Shown piece after piece: positions 9,477-18,219 of a stretch of 64,000 bases of DNA. Both the position numbers and the translations under genes were made by a program. The notes below the pieces were generated by a model. The model made no database searches and was not told the DNA's origin. It was given only the letters and a program-made list of their open reading frames with translations. The first letter of the stretch is position 1. Each line of letters opens with the position of its first letter. Source of the stretch: Alphaproteobacteria bacterium (lineage in GTDB: Bacteria > Pseudomonadota > Alphaproteobacteria > Rhizobiales > Xanthobacteraceae). The stretch is from NCBI GenBank assembly GCA_005884765.1, contig VAZV01000152.1:1-64000 (forward strand). The letters run 5' to 3'.

Positions 9477-9851
9477 ATGGCTGAAGGCACGGACGAAAGT
9501 GGAGATGGAAGTCGCGATAAATCGCCCGATGAAGCTGCGCTTTCCGCAAGGCTCGGAAGTCTCGACCAGCGGTTGTCCGAAATTCGCGACAGCCGGAGGA
9601 TCAGGACTGACCAACCCACCAATGGAAGCGGAGACGGAGCAGCCAGAGCTTCCGCAATGGCGCGCGGCCTTCGCCTTTCCTCGGAGTTGATCGCCGGCGT
9701 TGTTGTCGGGGCAGGGATTGGCTGGGGCTTCGACCGCTTGCTGTCGACATCCCCCTGGGGGCTCATCGTGTTCTTTCTGCTCGGCTTCGCGGCCGGCGTT
9801 TTCAACGTGGTGAGGTCGGTGAGCGTGGCTCCGGATAGGACCGGCCGCTGA
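9477..9851 (+). CDS. atpI: F0F1 ATP synthase accessory subunit I (AtpI)
   Basis: 124 residues. The start at 9477 (MAEGTDES) fits the usual AtpI length; an upstream start at 9381 would add 32 non-conserved residues. After a charged N-terminus are two hydrophobic helices with glycine-rich GVVVGAGIGWGFDRLL and SPWGLIVFFLLGFAAGVFNV, the AtpI pattern. AtpI assists c-ring assembly and is the first gene of the F0 operon here, 72 bp upstream of atpB. Confidence 0.85.
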   Translation: MAEGTDESGDGSRDKSPDEAALSARLGSLDQRLSEIRDSRRIRTDQPTNGSGDGAARASAMARGLRLSSELIAGVVVGAGIGWGFDRLLSTSPWGLIVFFLLGFAAGVFNVVRSVSVAPDRTGR

Positions 9852-9923
9852 GCCAGAGCGGCAGCCGGACGAACTGGGTTTTTGAGTGCCGGCGTGCCCG
9901 GCGGAATAAGAGACACCGCGCGG

Positions 9924-10673
9924 ATGATCGATCCGATAGAACAGTTCAATATCGAGAAGATCTTCACGATTGGCCACATCGGCAATCAGGAGATCGCTTT
10001 CACCAATTCCTCGGCCTACATGTTCGGCTCGGTGGCGCTGATTTCGCTGTTGATGATCGGCGGCGTCGCCGGCAGGCAACTGGTGCCCGGACGCATCCAG
10101 TCGATGGCCGAGTTGAGCTACGAATTCGTCGCCAACACCATTCAATCGACCGCCGGCAAGGAAGGCATGAAGTTCTTCCCGTTGGTGTTTTCGATCTTCA
10201 TGCTGCTGACCGTTTCCAACATGGTCGGCGTCATTCCCTACTCGTTTACGATTTCAAGCCACCTCATCGTTACGGCGGCGCTGGCACTGCTGGTGTTCTT
10301 CACGGTGCTGATCTACGGCTTCTACAAGAACGGCTTGAAATTCTTCAAGCTGTTCGTGCCGTCAGGCATTCCAATCGTCATCCTGCCGCTGGTCGTGTTC
10401 ATAGAGGTGTTCTCGTTCTTCCTGCGACCGATCTCGCACTCGGTGCGTCTGTTCGCGAACATGCTCGCCGGCCACATCGCGCTCACGGTTTTCGCGAGCT
10501 TCATTCCGGTGCTGGCGGGCCTCGGCATTGCCGGTTACGCCGGCGCCGTGCTGCCGCTCGGCATGGTGATCGCGCTCACCGCGCTCGAGCTCCTGGTCGC
10601 ATTCCTGCAAGCCTATGTCTTCACTATCCTCACCTGCATCTACCTCAACGATGCTATCCATCCGGGCCACTGA
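9924..10673 (+). CDS. atpB: F0F1 ATP synthase subunit a
   Basis: 249 residues. The start is at 9924 (MIDPIEQF), matching other alphaproteobacterial AtpB proteins; a longer ORF from 9882 lacks homology. The stator arginine is in [14 protein letters not shown], which faces the c-ring carboxylate during proton transport. The C-terminal helix contains the conserved Gln in [19 protein letters not shown]. Five or six membrane helices are visible. The gene lies between atpI and atpE on the same strand. Confidence 0.95.
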   Translation: MIDPIEQFNIEKIFTIGHIGNQEIAFTNSSAYMFGSVALISLLMIGGVAGRQLVPGRIQSMAELSYEFVANTIQSTAGKEGMKFFPLVFSIFMLLTVSNMVGVIPYSFTISSHLIVTAALALLVFFTVLIYGFYKNGLKFFKLFVPSGIPIVILPLVVFIEVFSFFLRPISHSVRLFANMLAGHIALTVFASFIPVLAGLGIAGYAGAVLPLGMVIALTALELLVAFLQAYVFTILTCIYLNDAIHPGH

Positions 10674-10716
10674 TCAGGGCTCTCTCACCAAACCTCTAGA
10701 TAAAGGAGTTCGTTTC

Positions 10717-10944
10717 ATGGATCCGATTGCCGCGAAGTATATTGGCGCTGGTATTGCCTGCATTGGCATGGGTGGTGCCGGCGCCGGCGTGGGCATCATC
10801 TTCGGCAATTATCTTGCCGCCGCGGTGCGCAACCCCTCGGCAGCGCAGGGCCAGTTCGGCAACCTGATCTTCGGCTTCGCCGTCACCGAAGCGCTCGGCA
10901 TTTTCTCGCTGCTGATCGCGCTGCTGCTGCTGTTTGCGCTCTAG
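10717..10944 (+). CDS. atpE: F0F1 ATP synthase subunit c
   Basis: 75 residues, two transmembrane helices joined by the polar loop RNPSA. The ion-binding Glu is in [10 protein letters not shown] of helix 2. Helix 1 is glycine-rich ([14 protein letters not shown]). The start at 10717 is set by AAAGGAG eight bases upstream. Proton rather than sodium specificity is likely, because the Na+-ligand pattern is not evident. Confidence 0.97.
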   Translation: MDPIAAKYIGAGIACIGMGGAGAGVGIIFGNYLAAAVRNPSAAQGQFGNLIFGFAVTEALGIFSLLIALLLLFAL

Positions 10945-10972
10945 GAACGGATCAGCCGTATAGGAGTAGCCC

Positions 10973-11524
10973 ATGGCTGAAAGTCATGGCGACAAGGCCA
11001 CCAGCGCCCACACCGAAGCCAATGGCCGCGAACACGCGTTTCCGCCGTTCCAGAAGGACACCTTTGCCTCGCAACTGGTGTCCCTGGCGATCGCGTTCGT
11101 CGCGCTCTATCTGATCGTCTCCAAAATTGCGCTGCCGCGCGTCGGCAGCGTGCTCGACGAGCGTCAGGGCAAGATCGATGGCGATCTGGCGGAAGCGCAA
11201 AAGCTGAAGGACGCCTCGGACGCCGCGCTGAAGGCCTACCAAAATGAGCTCGCCGCGGCGCGCTCCCGCGCCCAGGCGATCGGCGCCGAGACCCGCGAAA
11301 AGCTCAATGCCGCATCCGAGGCCGAGCGCAAGACGCTGGAAGAGCGGCTGTCGCTCAAGCTTGCCGAAGCCGAGAAGGCCATTGCGGCGACGCGCACCGC
11401 CGCGATGAGCAATGTCCGAGGCATCGCCGCCGACGCCGCCGTCGCGATCGTGCAGCGGCTCACCGGGATCGCGCCCGATGGCAAGTCCGTGAAAGCTGCG
11501 GTCGACGCTTCCTTGAAGGGGTAG
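10973..11524 (+). CDS. atpF2: F0F1 ATP synthase subunit b'
   Basis: 183 residues. A hydrophilic N-terminal tail of about 30 residues precedes one membrane helix ([21 protein letters not shown]), then a long Ala/Glu/Lys-rich coiled coil forming the peripheral stalk. The N-terminal extension and the position directly after atpE identify it as b', the second b-type subunit found in photosynthetic lineages and many alphaproteobacteria. The start is preceded by TAGGAG. It lies only four bases upstream of atpF. Confidence 0.92.
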   Translation: MAESHGDKATSAHTEANGREHAFPPFQKDTFASQLVSLAIAFVALYLIVSKIALPRVGSVLDERQGKIDGDLAEAQKLKDASDAALKAYQNELAAARSRAQAIGAETREKLNAASEAERKTLEERLSLKLAEAEKAIAATRTAAMSNVRGIAADAAVAIVQRLTGIAPDGKSVKAAVDASLKG

Positions 11525-11528
11525 TCTG

Positions 11529-12014
11529 ATGTTCGCCGAACCGGAGTTTTGGGTCGCTGTCGCCTTTTTGATCCTGTTGGGCGTGTTCGCCTATCTGGGT
11601 GTCCATCGCACGGTTCTGACCACGCTCGATCATCGCCGCGATCGCATCAGGGCCGAACTCGACGACGCCCGCCGCCTCAAGGACGAGGCGGCCAAGGTGC
11701 TCGAGCAATACAAGGCCCGGCGGGCCAGCGCCGAGCGCGAAGCCGAGGAGATCATCACCGGTGCCAAAGCTGACGCCGAGCGCATCGCCTCCGAAGCCAG
11801 GGCCAAGATGGAAGATTTCGTCGTCCGCCGCACCAAGACCGCCGAGAGCAAGATCGCGCTGGCGGAAGCCCAGGCGTTGGCCGATGTCCGCGCCGCCGCT
11901 GCCGAGGCCGCGATCGCAGCCGCCTCCACCATCCTGTCGCAGTCGGTGAAGGGCGAGGTCGCCGACGATCTGCTCAGCAAGGGCATCCAGGACGTTCGCG
12001 AAAAGCTGAACTGA
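11529..12014 (+). CDS. atpF: F0F1 ATP synthase subunit b
   Basis: 161 residues. The N-terminal membrane helix ([17 protein letters not shown]) is followed by the conserved [13 protein letters not shown] turn ([17 protein letters not shown]) and a long coiled coil. It pairs with b' in the peripheral stalk. It is the last gene of the F0 operon; the F1 genes are not in the window, as is usual in this group. Confidence 0.93.
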   Translation: MFAEPEFWVAVAFLILLGVFAYLGVHRTVLTTLDHRRDRIRAELDDARRLKDEAAKVLEQYKARRASAEREAEEIITGAKADAERIASEARAKMEDFVVRRTKTAESKIALAEAQALADVRAAAAEAAIAAASTILSQSVKGEVADDLLSKGIQDVREKLN

Positions 12015-12017
12015 CGC

Positions 12018-12125
12018 TTTCCGTCGTGCCCGATGCATGCGGGGCATCCAGTATTCCAGAGACGCCAGCGATAGAGCCGAGAACCCGCGGCCTACTGGAT
12101 CGCCCGATTGGGTCGGGCGATGACA
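12018..12125. repeat. Bradyrhizobium-type palindromic intergenic repeat
   Basis: The stretch cgtcgtgcccgatgcatgcg at the left is followed by ggatcgcccgattgggtcgg at the right. It matches the general layout of short repeats (cgtcatgcccgg...gggcgatgacag) common between genes in Bradyrhizobium and Rhodopseudomonas. It follows the F0 operon and may contribute to termination. Confidence 0.55.
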
Positions 12126-12137
12126 GCGGGGTTTGCT

Positions 12138-12779
12138 CTACTTCTTCTTTTTCGGTGCCTTTGCCTTCGGTTCGCTTGTCAGCGCCTGCGGATCGAAGCC
12201 GATATAGAAGATGTAGGAATCCCCGAGCGCCCCCGGTGGAATCGGATACACCACATCGTCGGCCACCAGCGAAAACGGCACGTTGCCGTCTTCCGTCATC
12301 GTCACCGTGGTCCGGTACGGCTTGGTGGCGATCACTTTCTCCGACACGCCGCCCTGCACCACGGCGATGCGCATGGGAATCTCGACCGACGCCGGCGCCC
12401 CGGCAGGGCCGGCAATGATGCGGCCCTGGATGCCGATGCGCGCGGTGATCTCGCCATTGGCCTTGGTGCAATCGCGCGCAGTCTTGGTGATCGTCGCCTG
12501 AAAGCGCACATCGTTGCCGGTCGCGGCCTTGCCCGACGCTCCCACCGCATAGGTCGACGCACCGGCTCTGATCGAAACCGGCGGGCAGCTCTCGTCAACC
12601 TGGGCCTCCGATGGGTCCACGGGCGCACTCGGCGCGGGTTCGGCCGGCTTGCCGCCGAACAAGCTCTTGAAGCGATCGCCCAAGGATTGCGATGACGCCG
12701 GCGAAGCCACCATCATGGAGCCCACCGCGAACGAGGCGGCCGCCACCGCGGCGATTTTCAGTGCCCGCTTGTCACCCAT
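12138..12779 (-). CDS. Exported protein of unknown function
   Basis: 213 residues. The start at 12779 is preceded by AAGGGACG, and the signal peptide follows at once (ALKIAAVAAASFAVGSMMVASPASSQ). A proline-rich linker leads to a beta-rich domain (about residues 65-195) containing two cysteines (ESCPPVSIRAG, ARDCTKANGE). The C-terminus is lysine-rich (KAKAPKKKK). The protein is probably periplasmic or outer-membrane associated. No enzymatic motif is seen and I cannot name the family. Confidence 0.72.
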   Translation of the reverse strand: MGDKRALKIAAVAAASFAVGSMMVASPASSQSLGDRFKSLFGGKPAEPAPSAPVDPSEAQVDESCPPVSIRAGASTYAVGASGKAATGNDVRFQATITKTARDCTKANGEITARIGIQGRIIAGPAGAPASVEIPMRIAVVQGGVSEKVIATKPYRTTVTMTEDGNVPFSLVADDVVYPIPPGALGDSYIFYIGFDPQALTSEPKAKAPKKKK

Positions 12780-12927
12780 ACAACGTCCCTTGACTCCCCA
12801 CGTCGACCGCCAATCCTTCGGCGTTATAACCGCGCGATGACGGCGAACCCAAGGCACGAACCAAGGCACGAAACCAAGGCACCGGCGGCGATCGCCTGGA
12901 CCATTCCCTGGATCACCTTGCACCGGT

Positions 12928-13515
12928 TCAGCCGCGAAAATCCTCATGCAGCAGCCCGAACAGCAGATGATCCTGCCACACGCCGTTGATGCAGAGATAG
13001 CGCCGCGCCAGACCCTCGCGGGAAAAGCCGCATTTCTCCAATACCCGGATCGAGGGGGTATTGGAGGGAATGCAGGCGGCCTCGATGCGGTGGAGATTGA
13101 GTTCGCCGAACAGCGACGGCAACAGCACGCGCAGCGCCGCCGTCATGTAGCCGCGATGGGCGTGGGGCTCGCCGACCCAATAGCCGATGGTGCCGGCCTG
13201 GACGATGCCGCGGCGCACATTGGCGAGCGTGATGCCGCCGATCATCGCACCGTCGGATTCGCGGAAAATGATGAACGGATAGGACCGGTCGGCCGCGATG
13301 TCTTCGGCATAGCGGCGCAGCCGCCGCCGGAAACCGGAGCGGGTGAGATCGTCGGACGGCCAGATCGGCTCCCACTGCGTCAAATATTCGCGGCTATATT
13401 CGCGCAAATGCGCCCATTGCAGAAAATCCGATGGCTGCGGCGCCCGCAGCAGCAGGCCATGGCCGCGCGGCGCCAGCGCGGCGGGTCCACTCGTCGGCAA
13501 ACGAAACAGCGCCAT
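12928..13515 (-). CDS. rimJ: RimJ/RimL-type GNAT acetyltransferase
   Basis: 195 residues. The features are those of the RimJ group: an N-terminal LLRAPQPSDFLQW segment, strand MIGGITLANVRRG, the acetyl-CoA loop GEPHAHRGYMTAAL (about residues 126-139) and the C-terminal NLHRIEAACIPSNTPSIRVL followed by EKCGFSREG. RimJ acetylates ribosomal protein S5 in E. coli; here only the family is certain. It is transcribed in the same direction as the M16 peptidase and thrC, 45 bp downstream, and could be their last cistron. Confidence 0.85.
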   Translation of the reverse strand: MALFRLPTSGPAALAPRGHGLLLRAPQPSDFLQWAHLREYSREYLTQWEPIWPSDDLTRSGFRRRLRRYAEDIAADRSYPFIIFRESDGAMIGGITLANVRRGIVQAGTIGYWVGEPHAHRGYMTAALRVLLPSLFGELNLHRIEAACIPSNTPSIRVLEKCGFSREGLARRYLCINGVWQDHLLFGLLHEDFRG

Positions 13516-13560
13516 GTGTGATGCTCCCCGCTAAATCTTCTCCGGGCGACGGCTGCGGTC

Positions 13561-14850
13561 CTAATGCAGCCGCGCCTTGGCCTTCGACCGCGTCAATCCT
13601 TCCGCAAAATTAACCGCCGTGTCCAGACCCCTGCCGCTGCCGAGCGCGACAACGGCAGGACGGCTGCGCGACAGCAGCGCGCGGGCGGCATTCCGGGTCG
13701 ATTCCACGTCGACAGCGTCAATCCGCGCCACCAGTTCCTCGACTGTCTGCGGCCGTCCATAAGCCAGCACGTGGCGCGCCAGTTGCTCGGCGCGCGATGA
13801 GCAGCTTTCCAGCGCCATCAAAAGTCCAGCCTTCATTTGCGCCTTGGCGCGCGCGACCTCGGCCTCGGTCAAGGTCTCCACCGCCTCGTTGATGACGTCG
13901 ACCACCACCTCCATCATCTCGGGCGCATCGGCGGGATCGGTGCCGGTGTAAAGCCCGAAAAAGCCGGTGTCGGTGTAGGGTGCGTGGAACGCATAGATCG
14001 AATAGCACAGGCCGCGCTTTTCCCGCACTTCCTGGAACAGCCGCGACGACATGCCGCCGCCGAGCGTGTTGGTGAAGACCTGCAAGGAGAACAGCGAGAG
14101 ATCCGTCTGCGGCACGCCTTCCAGCGCCAAGGTCAGATGCGCCTGTTCGAGCTCGCGACGCACCACGCGCGAGCCACCCGGGCCGAACATCGCTGTCTGC
14201 GGCTTTGGCGCCGGCGTGGCGTCGAAGCTTGCAAAACGCCGCGCCGCGTCGTCGACTATTCGGTCGTGCTCGACCGCGCCGGCCGCCGCCACCACCATCT
14301 CGGGACCACGATAATGGGTTGCGAGATAGTCGCGCAGCATGTCGCGGTCGAACCGCTTCAAGGTCTTGGCCGTTCCGAGCAGCGAGCGTCCCATTGGCTG
14401 GTCCGGATAGCAGAGCTCGTTGAGGTGTTCGAACACGACGTCGTCGGGCGTATCCTGCGCCGCCCCGATCTCCTGCACGATCACGCTCTTCTCCCGTTCC
14501 AGTTCGTCCGGCACGAACGAGGGATTGGCGAGAATGTCGGAGAGCACGTCGAGCGCCAGCGGCACATCGGCCTTCATCACCCGCGCATAATAAGCGGTGG
14601 TCTCGGTCGAGGTGCCGGCGTTGAGATCGCCGCCAACCGCCTCGATTTCCTCGACGATTTCGCGCGAGGAGCGGTTGGTGGTCCCCTTGAACGCCATGTG
14701 TTCCAACAGATGCGAGATGCCGTGCTCGTTCGGTTTTTCGTCGCGGCCGCCAACGCCGGTCCAAACCCCGAGCGCCGCGGTCTGCAGATGGGGCATGGCG
14801 TCGGTGACGACGGTGAGGCCGGAAGGGAGCCTGGTGATATCGACGCTCAT
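13561..14850 (-). CDS. M16 family zinc peptidase (processing peptidase-like)
   Basis: 429 residues. The start at 14850 overlaps the thrC stop in an ATGA arrangement; the ORF extending upstream is antisense-type noise. The inverted zinc motif HxxEH is present as GISHLLEHMAFKGT (about residues 48-61), and the distal Glu lies in the region of the conserved EIEAVGGDLNAGTSTE. A second, inactive M16 domain follows, with the RELEQAHLTLALEG strand. This size and pattern match the single-chain bacterial relatives of mitochondrial processing peptidase that commonly follow thrC in Rhizobiales. Confidence 0.92.
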   Translation of the reverse strand: MSVDITRLPSGLTVVTDAMPHLQTAALGVWTGVGGRDEKPNEHGISHLLEHMAFKGTTNRSSREIVEEIEAVGGDLNAGTSTETTAYYARVMKADVPLALDVLSDILANPSFVPDELEREKSVIVQEIGAAQDTPDDVVFEHLNELCYPDQPMGRSLLGTAKTLKRFDRDMLRDYLATHYRGPEMVVAAAGAVEHDRIVDDAARRFASFDATPAPKPQTAMFGPGGSRVVRRELEQAHLTLALEGVPQTDLSLFSLQVFTNTLGGGMSSRLFQEVREKRGLCYSIYAFHAPYTDTGFFGLYTGTDPADAPEMMEVVVDVINEAVETLTEAEVARAKAQMKAGLLMALESCSSRAEQLARHVLAYGRPQTVEELVARIDAVDVESTRNAARALLSRSRPAVVALGSGRGLDTAVNFAEGLTRSKAKARLH

Positions 14851-16265
14851 CCGGCAACCCCCTGCTTTGCGGCACGGCTGACCGACTTGATGAACCGCTC
14901 GACTTCGACCTGGTCGTTTTTCATGATCCTGACCTGCTCGCCCTTCGTCATCAGCCCCTCGAGCCAGACCGGCAGTTGCGGCCGCACGCCGCAGGCGGCT
15001 TCGACCGCATCGGGAAATTTCGCGGCATGCGCGGTCGACAGCACGATGTTGGGAATTCTCGAATCCGAGGTGTCGCGGTCGGCGACCGCGAGCGCCACTG
15101 CGGTATGGGGATCGACGAGATCGCCGGCCTCGCGCCAGGCGGCGCGGATCGCGGCCGCCGTTTCGGTCTCGTCGGCGCGTCCGGCATCGAACTCCTCGCG
15201 GATCGCAGCCAGCATCGCATCGGGCAATACGAAACGGTTGGACTGCTTGAGCTGCGTCATCAGGCGGCGGACGATCGCGGCATCGCGGCGGCCGGCATCG
15301 AACAACAGCCGCTCGAAATTCGACGACACCTGAATATCCATCGAGGGCGAAGCGGTAGCATGAACCTCGCGCACCTCGTGGATCCCGGTCTTGAGCGTGC
15401 GCGGCAGGATGTCGTTGATGTTGGCCGCGATCCGCAAGAACCGGACCGGCAGGCCCATGCGCTTGGCCACGAACCCTGCAAAGATGTCGCCGAAATTGCC
15501 GGTCGGCACCGTGAAATCGACGGCGCGCGCAGGCGCGCCGAGCGCGACCGCGGAGGTGAAATAATACACCACCTGCGCCACGATCCGCGCCCAGTTGATC
15601 GAATTGACACCCGACAGCGAGATGGCGTCGCGAAAGCTGTGATGATTGAACATCCCCTTCACGATCGCCTGGCAATCGTCGAATGTGCCTTCGATGGCAA
15701 GTGCGTGAATATTGGCGGCAGTGGACGTGGTCATCATGCGCCGCTGCACGTCGGAAATGCGCCCATGCGGAAACAGCACGATCAGATCGACATTCGCAAG
15801 GCCTGCGAACGCGTCGACCGCGGCGCCGCCGGTATCACCCGAGGTCGCGACCACGATGGTGGTGCGTTGCGCGCGCTGTTCCAGCACATGATCCATCAGC
15901 CGCGAGATCAGCTGCATCGCCACGTCCTTGAACGCGAGCGTCGGGCCGTGAAACAGTTCGAGCACGAACTGATGGGGGCCGATCTGGCGAAGCGGAACGA
16001 CCGCGGGATGACGGAAGGTGGCGTAGGCGTCGTTGGCCATGGCGCCCAGATCGGCGTCGGAAATTTCGCCGCCGACAAACGGGCGGATCACGTCGACCGC
16101 GACTTCCCAATAGGGCCGGCCGAAAAATCCGGCGATCGCCTCAGGTGGAAGCTGCGGCCAGGCTTGCGGCACGTAAAGACCGCCGTCGCGGGCAAGCCCG
16201 GTCAGCATCACGTCGCAGAACGTCAGTTCCGGAGCCTCGCCCCGTGTGGAAATATACTGCGTCAC
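14847..16265 (-). CDS. thrC: Threonine synthase
   Basis: 472 residues. It converts O-phosphohomoserine to threonine with PLP. The start is the GTG at 16265, because GGAGG lies five bases upstream and the family begins TQYISTRGEAPEL there; a TTG four codons earlier would place the SD inside the gene. The PLP lysine is in ELFHGPTLAFKDVAMQL (about residue 113), and phosphate-binding glycines are in ATSGDTGGAAVDAF. It is the long (class II, yeast/E. coli-like) form with the C-terminal cap. It is translationally coupled to the M16 peptidase. Confidence 0.96.
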   Translation of the reverse strand: MTQYISTRGEAPELTFCDVMLTGLARDGGLYVPQAWPQLPPEAIAGFFGRPYWEVAVDVIRPFVGGEISDADLGAMANDAYATFRHPAVVPLRQIGPHQFVLELFHGPTLAFKDVAMQLISRLMDHVLEQRAQRTTIVVATSGDTGGAAVDAFAGLANVDLIVLFPHGRISDVQRRMMTTSTAANIHALAIEGTFDDCQAIVKGMFNHHSFRDAISLSGVNSINWARIVAQVVYYFTSAVALGAPARAVDFTVPTGNFGDIFAGFVAKRMGLPVRFLRIAANINDILPRTLKTGIHEVREVHATASPSMDIQVSSNFERLLFDAGRRDAAIVRRLMTQLKQSNRFVLPDAMLAAIREEFDAGRADETETAAAIRAAWREAGDLVDPHTAVALAVADRDTSDSRIPNIVLSTAHAAKFPDAVEAACGVRPQLPVWLEGLMTKGEQVRIMKNDQVEVERFIKSVSRAAKQGVAG

Positions 16266-16892
16266 GCCGTCCTCCAAAGGCCTTTTCTCCAGTCAAGCCT
16301 TTGATATTGATAGATAATCCAACTTCACCCGCAGCAAAGCCGGGCGGCACCATAGAGCGTTTTCGGGGCATGGGAAATGCCACAATCGCGAGAAGATAGC
16401 GCCTCCCAGCCGATTGGCACTGCTTCGCCTCCAAGCCGTCATGCCCCGGCGGAGGCGGAAGCGGCGCTTCGACGGGCTCCAAGCCCGCCATAATTCGCAT
16501 AGCGAGCGTCGGAGGGTCGTGGCTGAGCTTCTCGCAATCACGTTCAGACGTAATTCCACCCTCTCGCGCCGCGAGGCGGCCGAGTTTTGCTAATCCAATG
16601 TCCCTCGGAAAATCAGAGGGCGCAGGGAAAGCCGGGTGCTCGCCGCACCCGCAGCCTCGCACGCAACAAAAAAGCGCACGAACGTAGTCATCACAGGTTC
16701 GCCAGCGTCGGGGCGTCAGGACCACACGGCTTTGCCGTCCGCCTTCGCCCGATCAGCAGGTCGACAACAAGCCTTTTCGATGATTGGTCCCAGCGTTCGG
16801 CCGGACGCGGGTCTCGCAACCCGACCCGGACCGGATTAATCTGAGCGCCGCCTGGCCGGGATCAACCGGCTGGCGCATACATTGGGAGGATT
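16266..16892. repeat. Gene-free stretch carrying degenerate intergenic repeats
   Basis: About 600 bp between thrC and the SMP-30 gene. From about 16560 to 16800 it reads like a repeat family widespread in Bradyrhizobium genomes, which yields spurious minus-strand translations of the type RGCGCGEHPAFPAP. A small hairpin (cgggtgc tcgcc gcacccg) lies near 16632. I see no supported gene. Promoters for both flanking genes must lie at the edges. Confidence 0.5.
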
Positions 16893-18122
16893 ATGATGAC
16901 ACGCGAAATGCGGCGCGATCCGGAAGCAATGATTTCACGACGAACGCTCGTCCACGGCCTGGCGCTCGCCACCGGTGCCGCCGCGGTCGGCGGCAGCAGC
17001 GCGCTGGCCCAGCAGGGCGGTGAACTGGGGCCACCCACCACGATCACCACCCCGCCGCGCGATTTCGGCCCTGGCGGCGCCCCGACCACCTATTTCTGGG
17101 ATCCCGACATCATCGCCGTCGATCCGTCGTTCAACGACCTCGCCCAGCCCAACACCGCGATCAAGCGCCTCTATACCGGATTGCTATGGGCCGAAGGCCC
17201 GGCCTGGAGCGCACAGGGCCGTTATCTCTTGTGGAGCGACATCCCCAATAATCGGCAGATGAGATGGTCGGAGGACGACGGTCACGTCAGCGTGTTCCGT
17301 TCCCCATCCAACAACTCCAACGGCAACTCGTTCGACTTCCAGGGCCGACAGCTCGCCTGCGAGCATCTCACCCGCCGGGTCGTGCGTTACGAGCACGACG
17401 GCACGGTGTCCGTGCTCGCCGATAATTTCGGCGGCAAGAAGCTCAACTCACCTAACGATGTCGTCGCCCACCCCGACGGCAGCTACTGGTTCACCGATCC
17501 GCCCTATGGCGGTCAGCTCTACGAGGGCGAGCCGGACGGTGCGGGAGGCGCCAGCAATGCGGGCGGCAAGCTCAATCCGCGGATCGGCCAGCCGGCCGGC
17601 TTTGTGCCGAGCAAGCGCGAGCTGCCGACCAACTGCTATCGGATCGATCCCTCTGGCCGCCTCGACCTCGTCGTGACCGAGGACCAGGTGCCCGATCCCA
17701 ACGGGCTGGCGTTCTCGCCCGATTACAAGAAACTGTATGTCGTATCGACCGGCAAAGGGCCGGGCGACACCGGACCGGGCGGAAAGGGCGATGTGCACGT
17801 GTTCGATGTCGGCGCCGACAACAAGCTCACCAATCAGAAACGGTTCAGCGACTTCACGATTGACGGCGTGAAGTGCGGACCGGATGGCGTGCGCTGTGAT
17901 GTCAACGGCAATGTCTGGGCCTCAAGCAATGCCGGCCGCCACGTCGGCTATAGCGGTGTGACGGTGTGGACGCCGGACGGCAAGCTGATCGGTCGGATCC
18001 GCCTGCCCGAGGTATGCGGCAACATCTGCTTCGGCGGCCCCAAGCGCAATCGCCTGTTCATGGCCGCGAGCCAGTCGCTCTACGCCGTGTATACCGCCAC
18101 CCAAGGCGCAGGACCCGGCTGA
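16893..18122 (+). CDS. SMP-30/gluconolactonase/LRE family protein, Tat-exported
   Basis: 409 residues. Tandem ATGs at 16893 and 16896 follow GGGAGGA; the second has the better spacing. A twin-arginine signal (MISRRTLVHGLALATGAAA) indicates export to the periplasm. The six-bladed propeller domain carries family motifs: LLWAEGPAW (metal Glu), SPNDVVAHPDGSYWFTDPPY (metal Asn) and DPNGLAFSPDYKKLYV (metal Asn/Asp). These proteins hydrolyse sugar lactones with a divalent metal; the real substrate is unknown. It stands alone between repeats. Confidence 0.88.
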   Translation: MMTREMRRDPEAMISRRTLVHGLALATGAAAVGGSSALAQQGGELGPPTTITTPPRDFGPGGAPTTYFWDPDIIAVDPSFNDLAQPNTAIKRLYTGLLWAEGPAWSAQGRYLLWSDIPNNRQMRWSEDDGHVSVFRSPSNNSNGNSFDFQGRQLACEHLTRRVVRYEHDGTVSVLADNFGGKKLNSPNDVVAHPDGSYWFTDPPYGGQLYEGEPDGAGGASNAGGKLNPRIGQPAGFVPSKRELPTNCYRIDPSGRLDLVVTEDQVPDPNGLAFSPDYKKLYVVSTGKGPGDTGPGGKGDVHVFDVGADNKLTNQKRFSDFTIDGVKCGPDGVRCDVNGNVWASSNAGRHVGYSGVTVWTPDGKLIGRIRLPEVCGNICFGGPKRNRLFMAASQSLYAVYTATQGAGPG

Positions 18123-18139
18123 CGCGTTCCGCGCGCAGG

Positions 18140-18210
18140 CGTTCAGGATCATCGTCCCGGCGAACGCCGGGACCCGTACCCTGCGACGCCTGCGTTCGCC
18201 GGGAGGACTG
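18140..18210. repeat. Intergenic palindromic repeat with hairpin
   Basis: A perfect hairpin gtcccggcgaacgccgggac at 18154-18173 is followed by a second partial copy of the motif (gcgttcgccgggaggac). The same motif recurs at 31085-31114. It lies between convergent genes and may act as a terminator. Confidence 0.6.
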
Positions 18211-18219
18211 GGCAAAGAC

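Noticed and set aside
13561..15675. 704-codon ORF extending the M16 peptidase upstream
   Set aside because: The extra N-terminal 275 residues are the thrC region read in another frame; the ATGA overlap marks the real start at 14850.
16141..16725. Minus-strand ORF of 194 codons upstream of thrC
   Set aside because: It matches a translation commonly produced by Bradyrhizobium intergenic repeats (GCGCGEHPAFPAP pattern), and it overlaps the thrC 5' end out of frame.
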